Source of the DNA: Fredinandcohnia onubensis
GTDB lineage: Bacteria; Bacillota; Bacilli; Bacillales; Bacillaceae_L
Direction of reading: 5' to 3'
DNA length: 64,000 nt
Assembly (NCBI RefSeq): GCF_002734215.1
Contig: NZ_NSEB01000012.1
Span: 248,001 to 312,000 of the forward strand
Within the stretch, counting starts at the first letter, position 1, and each line of letters starts with the position of its first letter. Positions 43,803 through 51,993 of the stretch are shown here, piece after piece. The notes under the pieces were generated by a model. The model was not told the DNA's origin and made no database searches. It was given only the letters and a program-made list of their open reading frames with translations. The position numbers and the translations under genes were made by a program.

Positions 43803-43877
43803 TTATGTATCAAATGTAAAGTAGATTAGGCCTACCAAACTCCAAATATTTAAAACCACGCCTGCAAGAAGTAGCAT
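43803..43877 (-). pseudogene. Tiny hydrophobic reading frame or gene remnant
   Basis: 24 codons starting at ATG 43877, one membrane-like helix with LNIWSLVGLIYFTF. The frame stays open upstream for another ten codons to a TAG, giving KPPISSDLTK before the ATG. There is no ribosome site, so this looks more like the 3' end of a lost membrane-protein gene than a working small protein. It lies between the DinB gene and its terminator. Confidence 0.35.
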
Positions 43878-43926
43878 CTTTGTTAAATCTGAGGAGATAG
43901 GTGGTTTCTAAATCTTAATTGATATA

Positions 43927-44412
43927 TTATTCATTCGGTTGAGATACAAGGCCACGTCCAATGAAATTAGCAGACACAGGCTTTTTCCCTACTTCTCTTG
44001 ACCAGACTGATAATTGTCCGATATGGTGAATTTCATGTGCAATTACATGTCGCATTACCTCACCAAATGTGTCTGTTACAACTCTTCCGTCTGGAAGGGT
44101 ATCGTACAATAGTTTATTTTCCATACTACTATCCCAATTATTTACAAAACTCTCCACTTCAGGTCGAAATGCGGAGTCCAATTTTCTAACCTGTTCTAAG
44201 CTTTTATAATCATCAAAACTCTCTTGAAAATCTGGTTTACCTTGTAAGAGGCGAATCCAGCTCCATTCCACATCCACTATATGAAAAAGTGTTTGCAAAA
44301 TACTACCTACACCACCAGTTCTGGTTCGTAGAAGTTCCTCTTCACTTAACTCTTCACACAACCTATACCATTCTTCTCTCACCATCCAGTTATAACGAAA
44401 CAATGTCTTCAA
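43927..44412 (-). CDS. DinB/DUF664-type metal-binding protein
   Basis: 161 residues from a TTG start with GGAGGGG five bases upstream. A four-helix bundle of the DinB/YfiT family; the metal ligands are the His in LFHIVDVEWSW and the pair in HEIHHIGQLSVW. Family members include bacillithiol S-transferases and related thiol transferases, though many have no known function. Length is normal. It is monocistronic. Biochemical role not assigned. Confidence 0.88.
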   Translation of the reverse strand: MKTLFRYNWMVREEWYRLCEELSEEELLRTRTGGVGSILQTLFHIVDVEWSWIRLLQGKPDFQESFDDYKSLEQVRKLDSAFRPEVESFVNNWDSSMENKLLYDTLPDGRVVTDTFGEVMRHVIAHEIHHIGQLSVWSREVGKKPVSANFIGRGLVSQPNE

Positions 44413-44549
44413 TGAAACCCCTCCAATTTAAAAAACACACCAAAACTGAGTTTATTATAATTATTCAACCGAACCAGTATAAATACCTTCTTCCAAACAT
44501 GACTAGATACCTTTTTAGGATGGTAAATTTCATAGAGAGTGTAATTGTT

Positions 44550-45443
44550 TTAATCACCACCCCCACCACAGCTTGAGCAGGAACTGCTACAAGACGAGGT
44601 TGAACTACACGAGCTACTTGAACCACAACTTGTGCAGCTTGAGGAACTAGCGGCACTTGCTTTCATGTAACTTGAGAAATCATCATAATGAAAATAAGAA
44701 ACAGATACGAAAGGAACAAGCATGGAGTTAAAATTTTTCTGTATTTTGCTTTTTCTCATCTTTTCTTGTACAACACGTTTTTCATAGTCTTTGACACTAT
44801 TGGCTGTTTTTTTCATTGAGGAAATCAACGAGAGTATCGTACTAAAATAGTTACTATCACTTTTAAAATACTTATCTATCAGTTCGTTTTCTGATAAATT
44901 TTTAAACTCATCAACAATCGTTGGATTTACGGGATGTCTGAAAAAACCCTTATACAAATGGATATTTTCTTTTCTTATGAAAAAAAGCTCAGCATACACC
45001 CAATCAAAAAATCCGCGCAAATCAGGATCAGGCGTCTTTGTTACATTGGGACTGTGATGAAGAATATTACCCGCATATTTTTTAGAAAAGTCATCATACT
45101 CACGGGTAAACATAAGCATCTCATGCCAAAGGTCATCGACTTTGTCACTAAACATTGGCGATTCTTTCAAAATAGAAGTCAAAATAAAGTAGCGCTTTAA
45201 ATCAAGTAGACGCCAGTTGTATTCATTTTCTTTCAACTTTTTTTCTTTCATTACCCGCTCTTCTACATTTTTCATATAACTTTTATTAAGGGACTGCTCC
45301 AGGTTTTCACTTAGTTTCTTTAGCCCTTTTAGTGGTTTTGTTTCAATTGATTTAGGAGATAAACCAAATGTAAAGGCGAGTTTTTTACGTAAAAAGAAAA
45401 TAAACCAAACAACAACTGCAAGCAGGACTAACCAACCCATCAT
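44550..45443 (-). CDS. Membrane-anchored protein with glycine-rich-domain-like core and Cys/Ser tail
   Basis: 297 residues. One N-terminal membrane helix (residues 3-19), a charged coiled region to about 80, then a core with VDDLWHEMLMFTREYDDFSKKY and HHSP, which is the pattern of the GRDP/DUF1399-like helical domain. The last 32 residues are almost only Ser, Cys and Gly, with six cysteines, ending in GGGGD. Such tails appear on TIGR04222-like and related membrane proteins of unknown role. The tail could bind metal or form disulfides if outside. Ribosome site GAAGGGGG. Function unknown. Confidence 0.78.
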   Translation of the reverse strand: MMGWLVLLAVVVWFIFFLRKKLAFTFGLSPKSIETKPLKGLKKLSENLEQSLNKSYMKNVEERVMKEKKLKENEYNWRLLDLKRYFILTSILKESPMFSDKVDDLWHEMLMFTREYDDFSKKYAGNILHHSPNVTKTPDPDLRGFFDWVYAELFFIRKENIHLYKGFFRHPVNPTIVDEFKNLSENELIDKYFKSDSNYFSTILSLISSMKKTANSVKDYEKRVVQEKMRKSKIQKNFNSMLVPFVSVSYFHYDDFSSYMKASAASSSSCTSCGSSSSCSSTSSCSSSCSSCGGGGD

Positions 45444-45565
45444 ATTCCCCCTTCATATTTAAATATATTTAATATCTATAGCCGCCCAAGCGAACCACGC
45501 TTAAGTGTTATGCTTTATTTACGGGAACTATCCTGTAAAAGTTTCACTTTTCGAATAGTGACCAA

Positions 45566-45597
45566 TAAAAAATGCCTGGTTCATATATGACCAAGCA
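45566..45597 (-). terminator. Terminator after the small lipoprotein gene
   Basis: 8-bp stem (TGCTTGGT with ACCAGGCA, one G-T pair) then six T on the minus strand, 8 bases past the stop codon. Confidence 0.8.
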
Positions 45598-45604
45598 CTC
45601 ACCT

Positions 45605-46015
45605 TCATTCTAATAATGATTTATATTCATCAACGTCATCAAACTCTGTACCAATATAGACTGGTGTGTCATCGACATTTCTCAATGTGATGGGTTTACC
45701 ATCGTTTATTTTCTTTACGACTACATCAAAAGAGTTGTCGCTATTTAGAGTAATTTCAAATTCTTGTAGTTCGCCGTTTATTTTATACAAACCATCTTCT
45801 ATCTCCTCATAAGTTCCTTTATCTACTTCTCTATTATCAATGTATTCAACAAAACTATGATCATCAGGCTGAAAGGTCAATTGAACAATATATCCATTCA
45901 CATGTTCGCTTTGATAAGCTCCTTTTAAGAGTGGTGTTTTGTTAGCGGCACATCCAACTAAAAGCAATGCAAAAACAATTGCTAACACTAATATTCCCCA
46001 TTTGTTGTTTCTCAT
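45605..46015 (-). CDS. Small lipoprotein, unknown
   Basis: 136 residues. A signal peptide with lipobox LVGC (Cys22) is followed by a beta-strand-rich body of about 110 residues (YIVQLTFQPDDHSFVEYID, then VDKGTYEEIEDGLYKING) that resembles a small lipocalin- or immunoglobulin-like barrel. Asp/Glu-rich end. GGGGGAC site before the ATG. No enzyme motif. Surface-exposed; role unknown. Confidence 0.78.
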   Translation of the reverse strand: MRNNKWGILVLAIVFALLLVGCAANKTPLLKGAYQSEHVNGYIVQLTFQPDDHSFVEYIDNREVDKGTYEEIEDGLYKINGELQEFEITLNSDNSFDVVVKKINDGKPITLRNVDDTPVYIGTEFDDVDEYKSLLE

Positions 46016-46038
46016 AAAAGTCCCCCAATCATTCCGAA

Positions 46039-46064
46039 AGGCAAACGGATATGTCCGTTTGCCT
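46039..46064 (-). terminator. Hairpin right after the AtoE-type gene
   Basis: Perfect 11-bp stem AGGCAAACGGA/TCCGTTTGCCT with a 4-base loop, starting 6 bases past the stop. The T tract is poor (TTCGG), so it may be a weak terminator or an mRNA-stabilising hairpin. Confidence 0.55.
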
Positions 46065-46069
46065 ATAGT

Positions 46070-47392
46070 TTATAACAATAATAGACCAATTGAAATCGGA
46101 ATGAAGCTATAAAAGAGAATCATGACACAGAATCCCATGATATCGCGAATATGCAATCCTGCAATCGCTAAAGCAGGCAAGGCCCAGAATGGTTGAATCA
46201 TATTCGTCCAGGCATCCCCCCATGCAACACCCACTGCCGTTTTCGCAAGATCCGCATTAATAGCAGCCGCTGCTTCGATCATAATGGGTCCTTGTACCGC
46301 CCACTGACCACCACCTGAAGGTACAAATACGTTGATTAGCCCGCCACTGAGAAACGAAAAGAATGGTAGAGTGTGAGCATTTGCAAATGAGACGAACCAT
46401 AAAGCCATTTCCTGAGAAAGGCCAGATAACGTAACCATCCCCATAATCCCAGCATAGAACGGGAATTGAATGATAATTCCTCCTGCATTTTTGACTCCGT
46501 TTGTGACCGTATTCAAGAACTGTTTCGGTGTTTTGTGCAGCATGATACCTAAGAATAAGAAAATAAAGTTTACAATATTAATATTTAAATCAAAGCCCTT
46601 GGTAACAAAATGATAGAAGATAAAGCCTAAACCCATGATACCAATCAACATTGAAACAATCACACTGTTTTCAATTTTTTCAGCTGGTGTAGATGGATTG
46701 ATTGATTCAGTTGTTGATGACGTGTCATCTGGTAGCTTCCAGCTGGATCGATCTTGCTCCAGTGTATTTGAGCTTTTCATCAAGAATCGATTAAATATAG
46801 GTAATGTGATTACGAGTGCCGCCACAATAAAAAGATTGGCTGGACTAAAAAGGGTTTCACTCACTGGAATGACTCCCATTTTTTCTTCTAAAAAGTGACC
46901 AGAGGTGGCTACTGTCAATGGAATCGATGCTGAGAACCCGCCATGCCAAACCAAAAATCCACTATATGCCCCAGCTACTAAAATACGAAAATCTGCTGAT
47001 GGGACTTGCCTCGCCACATGGATGGCAAACAAGGCTCCTACTACCAATCCGAAACCATAATTAATTAAACAAGCAATGGCGGATACAAACGTGACAAGCA
47101 TGACGGCATGCGCCGGTGTTTTCGCCAAATTACTCAATCTAGCTAGAAAATTCTTGATAACTGGCGCATTCGCTAATACATACCCCGTTACCACAACGAG
47201 AGACATTTGCATGGTGAAGGCAAGTAAATCCCAAAATCCTGTTCCCCAATGTGTAACCATTTCAACAGGTCCGCTTTCTGTAAACAAAATGCCAATGATA
47301 AACACTAAGAAGGTTAGAATAATCGCAAAAATAAAGGCATCTGGAAGAAACCGCTGAACGAGTCGAACAAAGAAATTTGTTATCGCTTTCAA
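46070..47392 (-). CDS. atoE: Short-chain fatty acid transporter, AtoE family
   Basis: 440 residues from a TTG start after GTGAGGAA. About 11 membrane segments; the typical AtoE features are the start MKAITNFFVRLVQRFLPDAF, the LINYGFGLVVGALFA segment, HGGFSASIPLTVA and the FVPSGGGQWAVQGPI motif. The family imports acetoacetate and butyrate-type acids. In this window acetoacetate is the expected product of acetone carboxylase, but the genes are 24 kb apart and no thiolase or CoA-transferase is next to it. It is transcribed alone. Confidence 0.9.
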   Translation of the reverse strand: MKAITNFFVRLVQRFLPDAFIFAIILTFLVFIIGILFTESGPVEMVTHWGTGFWDLLAFTMQMSLVVVTGYVLANAPVIKNFLARLSNLAKTPAHAVMLVTFVSAIACLINYGFGLVVGALFAIHVARQVPSADFRILVAGAYSGFLVWHGGFSASIPLTVATSGHFLEEKMGVIPVSETLFSPANLFIVAALVITLPIFNRFLMKSSNTLEQDRSSWKLPDDTSSTTESINPSTPAEKIENSVIVSMLIGIMGLGFIFYHFVTKGFDLNINIVNFIFLFLGIMLHKTPKQFLNTVTNGVKNAGGIIIQFPFYAGIMGMVTLSGLSQEMALWFVSFANAHTLPFFSFLSGGLINVFVPSGGGQWAVQGPIMIEAAAAINADLAKTAVGVAWGDAWTNMIQPFWALPALAIAGLHIRDIMGFCVMILFYSFIPISIGLLLL

Positions 47393-47534
47393 TTCCTCAC
47401 TCCCCTTATAAGTAATTGCTACATTGTATTCTTAGTAGATTTTGATTATGAGGATAGCCTGTTTTTCCTGACTTTTGTCGCATATCATTTTCAAGAATAA
47501 GTAGGTATTTACTCCTTTTTTTCGGAAGCTGGCT

Positions 47535-47567
47535 AAAAAAAAAGCCTCTTCCAACGGAAGGGACCTT
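47535..47567 (-). terminator. Terminator downstream of the MFS gene region
   Basis: Minus strand: stem of about 11 bp with one mismatch (47556-47567 with 47542-47552) and nine T, about 145 bases past the MFS exporter stop. It closes the transcript of the hydrolase-TetR-hydrolase-MFS set. Confidence 0.75.
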
Positions 47568-47590
47568 TAAAATAACAACGAACTTATAAT

Positions 47591-47692
47591 TCATTTAAAA
47601 TTTCTTTGTACTTGTTGATTAACTCGATGTGCTTCTGGCCTATTCTTGTATAATATTGACCAAGCCGTTGTCACTAACCATGCAGTACTCAT
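47591..47692 (-). pseudogene. 33-codon reading frame, possible gene remnant
   Basis: ATG 47692 to TGA 47591 encodes 33 residues with a protein-like pattern (STAWLVTTAWSILYKNRPEA and a basic Gln-rich end), 17 bases after the MFS stop and before a strong terminator. No clear ribosome site, so it may be a real small protein or the end of a lost gene. I do not recognise it. Confidence 0.35.
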
Positions 47693-47709
47693 TTATTACT
47701 GACTTCAGA

Positions 47710-48948
47710 CTACACTGACTGCATCTTTTGCTTGAATAATGGCAGAATAAAGAAAACACCGATTAAGAATAAGATTCCAGATGTCAAGTAAACTCCGGAT
47801 AAGGTAAGCGATCCTTTCAGCAAACCAGACATAGACATGCCGATGACCATCATCCCCATGAACATCGGGTTCAATACGCCATTCACTCGCCCGACAAAGT
47901 TTTCTTCTGTATTACTTAAGATTAGCGTGTTGATTCCAATATGAATACATGGCAGGAATAAACCGTTAATGAATTGAAGTGCGATAGTCAGTCCAAGGCT
48001 ATGAGAGTAACCGATTCCTACCGTCGCAACGACACTCACTAAAATTCCTATCGACAACAGCTTTTGAGGTGTTACCTTTTTGGACAGTGCAAAAATGACG
48101 CCCCCTCCGATCAGCATTCCAATTCCGCTTGCCATTAGCAACCATTGGATAAAATCCTTCGGCATGCTTAAGTTCTCAATGGCAACGAAGATTGCCAACG
48201 GTTGGACCAATCCGACTGCCAACCCACAAGCTGCAAATATCGCTCCCATTGATTTCAAGACTGGGTGGTTTAACACGTAACGGAAACCGTCCATAAGCTC
48301 CTTTTTGAAATCCGGTTGTACATCCGTTTTTTCCTTTTCCAAATCCTTAGGCAAGGATAGTAATACGATGGCAGAAAGGAGGAACATGATGCCCATGACT
48401 CCAATGGAAGTGTATATCCCAAATTTCTGATATACGAATGTCCCAATAAGGGGACCAATAACCATGAAGATCGCCATGAGTGATTGGAACATTGCCATGA
48501 CAGACTGCAGCTGTTCCTCAGGTACATGCTGTTTGAACAATCGCATTGCAGAAGGCATGGAAAACTGTGAAAGGATTGCGGAAACCAATGTGGCAAAGAA
48601 TATCACATACCACGAACCATAAAGCAATGTAAGTAATACGACAAATATCGAAACGGCAGACAATAAATCACACCAGACCATTGTCAACTTTGGTTTCCAT
48701 CTATCCGCAAATGTTCCTCCGATAAAAGAAAAGATGAATATCGGGGCGAACTCAGCTACAGAAATAAGAGATACATATACCGGATCATTGTTTGTAATGT
48801 CGGTCACATATAAAAGTATTGCAAAGTTACGTATCCAAATCCCTAGTTGAAGTAAGAAATTCGAACTCATGATCGACAGAACGATCCGATTTGAGAATAT
48901 GTTGCTCGAAGGCCTCGCCTGCACGCCTTTACCTTTTGTCATTCCCAT
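47710..48948 (-). CDS. MFS exporter (MFS_3/EntS-like)
   Basis: 412 residues from ATG 48948, the start with AGAGGCAG about 9 bases before it; 48966 is an alternative. Twelve membrane segments. Motifs FIGGTFADRWKPK and MFQSLMAIFMVIGPLIGTFVYQ are of the MFS_3 group, which includes siderophore and macrolide exporters. It lies 67 bases after an alpha/beta hydrolase gene on the same strand and may be part of the TetR-controlled set, consistent with export or detoxification of a small compound. Substrate unknown. Confidence 0.88.
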   Translation of the reverse strand: MGMTKGKGVQARPSSNIFSNRIVLSIMSSNFLLQLGIWIRNFAILLYVTDITNNDPVYVSLISVAEFAPIFIFSFIGGTFADRWKPKLTMVWCDLLSAVSIFVVLLTLLYGSWYVIFFATLVSAILSQFSMPSAMRLFKQHVPEEQLQSVMAMFQSLMAIFMVIGPLIGTFVYQKFGIYTSIGVMGIMFLLSAIVLLSLPKDLEKEKTDVQPDFKKELMDGFRYVLNHPVLKSMGAIFAACGLAVGLVQPLAIFVAIENLSMPKDFIQWLLMASGIGMLIGGGVIFALSKKVTPQKLLSIGILVSVVATVGIGYSHSLGLTIALQFINGLFLPCIHIGINTLILSNTEENFVGRVNGVLNPMFMGMMVIGMSMSGLLKGSLTLSGVYLTSGILFLIGVFFILPLFKQKMQSV

Positions 48949-49033
48949 AAAAACACTGCCTCTCATTTCTAAAATTTTTCATATCCAGACTCCTACTATA
49001 GTACCACGCCCTCCGCTTTGATGGGTAGAGTAA

Positions 49034-49723
49034 TTATGAATGTAGAAAACGTTTTACAGTTGCCAAAAAGCCGTGTAAATTGTCATCATGAACAAAATGC
49101 CCAGCAGACTCTATCGTCACAAATTCACAATTCGGAATTAGCTCAGATACTTCCTCCAATTTATGCTGAGGAACATGACTAGACCCACCACCTATAAGGA
49201 GCGTCGGCATGGTAATATTAGTAAGTCGAGCCCACCATTCAGGATTAGGTTCATTAAGTTGTTGCAGAATCGAATGCACAACCTCCCAATCAAACGGTAG
49301 AGAATCAGCAGGTTTAGAAGGAATTTCGATCGGCTTTCCCTGAAAAGGTGGTGGTGTGTCTTCAACAATTAATCGTTCAATTCTTGTCGGAAATGTTTCC
49401 GAGAATAGATAGGATACTGTTCCGCCCATCGAATGACCCATTAGGGTAAACCTTTCTAAATTCATAGCATTCGCAAAATGAAGTAAGTCTTCACACATCA
49501 GTTCAAATCTGTATTTACTAGTTCTTGCACTCCCACCGTGCCCCCGTTGATCTATAGCTAATACACGGTAATTTTCTCCTAATACCGCAGCCACTTGATT
49601 CCAAGATTCTGCACTTGTTCCCAGTGCGTGAAGTGCAACAATAGGTGGTGAAGTTGGTTCCCCAGTCTCTCGATATTGAAAAGTAAGTCCATTCATTTTA
49701 ATTTGATTCACCCGTGTTTCCAT
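49034..49723 (-). CDS. Alpha/beta hydrolase
   Basis: 229 residues from ATG 49723, with AAAGGAG upstream; the longer reading to 49780 lacks a site. Nucleophile elbow GHSMGGT, oxyanion segment HALGTSAESW, DQRGHGGS, and the late GHFVHDDN with the catalytic His. Family includes esterases, lactonases and C-C hydrolases. It follows the TetR gene by 56 bases, and a second alpha/beta hydrolase lies just before that TetR gene. Substrate unknown. Confidence 0.9.
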   Translation of the reverse strand: METRVNQIKMNGLTFQYRETGEPTSPPIVALHALGTSAESWNQVAAVLGENYRVLAIDQRGHGGSARTSKYRFELMCEDLLHFANAMNLERFTLMGHSMGGTVSYLFSETFPTRIERLIVEDTPPPFQGKPIEIPSKPADSLPFDWEVVHSILQQLNEPNPEWWARLTNITMPTLLIGGGSSHVPQHKLEEVSELIPNCEFVTIESAGHFVHDDNLHGFLATVKRFLHS

Positions 49724-49779
49724 CCCCAACCCTCTCCTTTGTAGGATTTCATTATTTGAACGCGATTTATTTAATATCA

Positions 49780-50364
49780 CTATTCACAAAATTCCTTGAT
49801 AATTTGCTGCTTTAATTCCTCTATCGGAAACTTCTGTGGATATGTTGCAATCATCAACATGATCCCTTGTAGCACAGAAGAAAAATATAACGACCGTCTC
49901 CTCGGTTCACTTTCTCCCATTCTTTCAAATATTTTACATTGCAATTCAAACAGTCGCGCGTTTTCTTCGATTATGAGACGACTGTATTTAATCAAATCTA
50001 CATCAGCCTCTGGTTGAGTTTGAAGGTGAAGATAAAACCGATGGACTTCCGGGTTTTTGTGAATATTGTCAATGGCTCCATTCACAATGGATGTTAGCTG
50101 TTCTTTAGGTGTCTCTTGGGAGAATGCTTCTGACATGACTTCGACCACTTCGCCTATTCTATCCTTGACCATTTCAGAAAGCAGTTCTTCTTTTCCTTTG
50201 TAATAGTTATAGAGTAACCCTTTCGAAATCCTTGCATGTTTCGCTATATCGTTTATCGAAGTTGCGTAATATCCCTGTTTCATAAATAACTCCATCGCTG
50301 CAGCGCGTATTTTTTCTATCGTTGCTTGGCGAATACGCTCATTCTCTTCGGGTGTACGTGGCAT
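49780..50364 (-). CDS. TetR-family regulator
   Basis: 194 residues from ATG 50364 (MPRTPEENERIRQATIEKIR), with GGATGGAAG upstream; an ATG four codons earlier touches the AAAGG. N-terminal helix-turn-helix YYATSINDIAKHARISKGLLYNYYKGKEELL, then the ligand-binding bundle. Its first codons overlap the end of the preceding hydrolase gene, so it is cotranscribed with its probable targets, the two hydrolases and the MFS exporter. Confidence 0.92.
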   Translation of the reverse strand: MPRTPEENERIRQATIEKIRAAAMELFMKQGYYATSINDIAKHARISKGLLYNYYKGKEELLSEMVKDRIGEVVEVMSEAFSQETPKEQLTSIVNGAIDNIHKNPEVHRFYLHLQTQPEADVDLIKYSRLIIEENARLFELQCKIFERMGESEPRRRSLYFSSVLQGIMLMIATYPQKFPIEELKQQIIKEFCE

Positions 50365-51124
50365 TTTTACTTCCATCCTTTATAAATGTAGTGATTTCTT
50401 GATATAAAACTTCAGCATGAGTGAGGGGTATCATGTGATCGGCATCTTTTATTTCGATAAAACGGTTGTTTGGAACCTTATGAAATTCATCAGCAACTCG
50501 AAAATTATCTGCTAAATCCAGTTTACCAATCATAAATAATGTTTCAGTTTTTAATTCTCCTAATCGTTCCACCGCTGGCGGCTGCGGCCACTTCATACAG
50601 AAATCTGCAGGCCACTTAAGCATTCGCTCGAAGTGTTGCCTGAGCATTTGAACAATGAGATCTTTTTGCGGAGTATGAATCACCATTTGATATGTTGGTG
50701 AATGAAGGGCGAGCTCTAACATCTTATCTATATTTGGGGCAGCTTCTACTATTTTGTTGTGATATTGTTCAAACTCTTTTGAATAGGAAAAACCAGTTAA
50801 AGATGGGGCAATTAATACAAGCTTTGATACTCTTTCAGGGTAAGTAAGCGCTAAATCGGTTGCAATTTGTCCGCCCATAGAATGGCCGATAAGTGTTGCC
50901 TGTTTAAGTTCTAGGTAATCCAACAGTGACCGTACATCTTCAACATAATTTGTATGTTTTATAGGGTTTGGTGACTCGCCTGCACCTCGGCCATCAAAAG
51001 CAATCACCTTGTAATGCCTAGACAAAAAGGGTATTAATAAACTCCACAGTCTTCTATCAGACCCACCACTATGAATAAGAACAACAGGTTGACCATTACC
51101 AGTAATCTCAAAAGATAAATTCAT
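50339..51124 (-). CDS. Alpha/beta hydrolase
   Basis: 261 residues from ATG 51124 with GGGAGGGATTGTA upstream. HSGGSDRRLW oxyanion region, FDGRGAGES, nucleophile GHSMGGQ, and the late KDADHMIPL with the His. It resembles non-heme-peroxidase or 3-oxoadipate enol-lactonase-like hydrolases. The end overlaps the TetR start by 26 bases. First gene of the small operon. Substrate unknown. Confidence 0.9.
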   Translation of the reverse strand: MNLSFEITGNGQPVVLIHSGGSDRRLWSLLIPFLSRHYKVIAFDGRGAGESPNPIKHTNYVEDVRSLLDYLELKQATLIGHSMGGQIATDLALTYPERVSKLVLIAPSLTGFSYSKEFEQYHNKIVEAAPNIDKMLELALHSPTYQMVIHTPQKDLIVQMLRQHFERMLKWPADFCMKWPQPPAVERLGELKTETLFMIGKLDLADNFRVADEFHKVPNNRFIEIKDADHMIPLTHAEVLYQEITTFIKDGSKNATYTRRE

Positions 51125-51321
51125 TACAATCCCTCCCCATTTTACAGAACTTTCCACATTATTTTATTATTGAATGAACGGTAAGTCAATGGAAAACTAA
51201 AATTATATTTCGAATCATCTGAAATTTCATTTCTCTTCTCCTCAGGGCTCTAATACCCTATCACACCAAGGCGCTGACCCTTTTTCTCGAGTTAGGAAGT
51301 AATAAAAGACTAGAAGTAATA

Positions 51322-51350
51322 AAGGTCTCTTCCAAAACGGAAGAGACCTT
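51322..51350 (-). terminator. Terminator of the DJ-1/PfpI gene
   Basis: Perfect 12-bp stem AAGGTCTCTTCC/GGAAGAGACCTT with a 5-base loop, about 12 bases past the stop; the T tail is weak (TATTACTTC). Confidence 0.75.
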
Positions 51351-51362
51351 AAATTATACGAT

Positions 51363-51869
51363 TTATAGTTTCTTTAAAATTTCTTTAATAAATGCCGGCT
51401 CGTCTTTAGGTGTACGAGACGTGATGATATTTCCATCAACCACTACCTCTTGGTCTAAGAAGGTTGATCCAGCGTTTTTCAAATCATCACGGATTCCAAT
51501 GTACGAAGTTGCGCTTACCCCTTTTAAGATATCCGCACTAATCATGACTTGTGGTCCATGACAAATACCAGCAATCACTTTCCCTTGTTCATTGGCTTGT
51601 TTTACAAATTGTACGACTTCATCATTGACTCGCAGTGCTTCTGGAGCAGAGCCGCCAGGAATAATAACCGCATCATAGTCGTCGGCCTTTACTTCACTAA
51701 TGGAAAGGTCAGACGTATAAGATACTGTTCCTTTCTTTCCTTTAAGTTCAGCACCTTTTTCAATTCCAACAACAACGGTTTCGTGACCTGCTTCATTCAT
51801 TGCATCATAAGGATTCTTCATCTCTGAATCTTCATAGCCATTATCAAGTAAAAAGCATACTTTTGCCAT
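51363..51869 (-). CDS. DJ-1/PfpI family protein
   Basis: 168 residues, the standard length. The nucleophile elbow AGICHGPQ places Cys103 and His104, with Glu13 in GYEDSE as the third conserved residue. VIIPGGSAPE precedes it. Members include general stress protein 18 of B. subtilis, deglycases and chaperone-like proteins. AGGAGTG site before the ATG and its own terminator. Stress role is inferred from the family only. Confidence 0.93.
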   Translation of the reverse strand: MAKVCFLLDNGYEDSEMKNPYDAMNEAGHETVVVGIEKGAELKGKKGTVSYTSDLSISEVKADDYDAVIIPGGSAPEALRVNDEVVQFVKQANEQGKVIAGICHGPQVMISADILKGVSATSYIGIRDDLKNAGSTFLDQEVVVDGNIITSRTPKDEPAFIKEILKKL

Positions 51870-51993
51870 TCGTTAATCACTCCTATGTATTGGTATTTAT
51901 TTCTATTTTAATAGATTTTTGTTGATACTTCAAATGAAGTGAATCTTCATTAAATCTAACCAACTAACATAAAATTGTTACACTAATCTTGAA

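Noticed and set aside
44465-44656. 63-codon valine-rich frame
   Set aside because: It is a shadow of the Ser/Cys-coding tail repeat of the gene at 44550-45443.
47406-47594. 62-codon minus-strand frame
   Set aside because: It begins inside the terminator hairpin at 47535-47567 and has no protein-like pattern.
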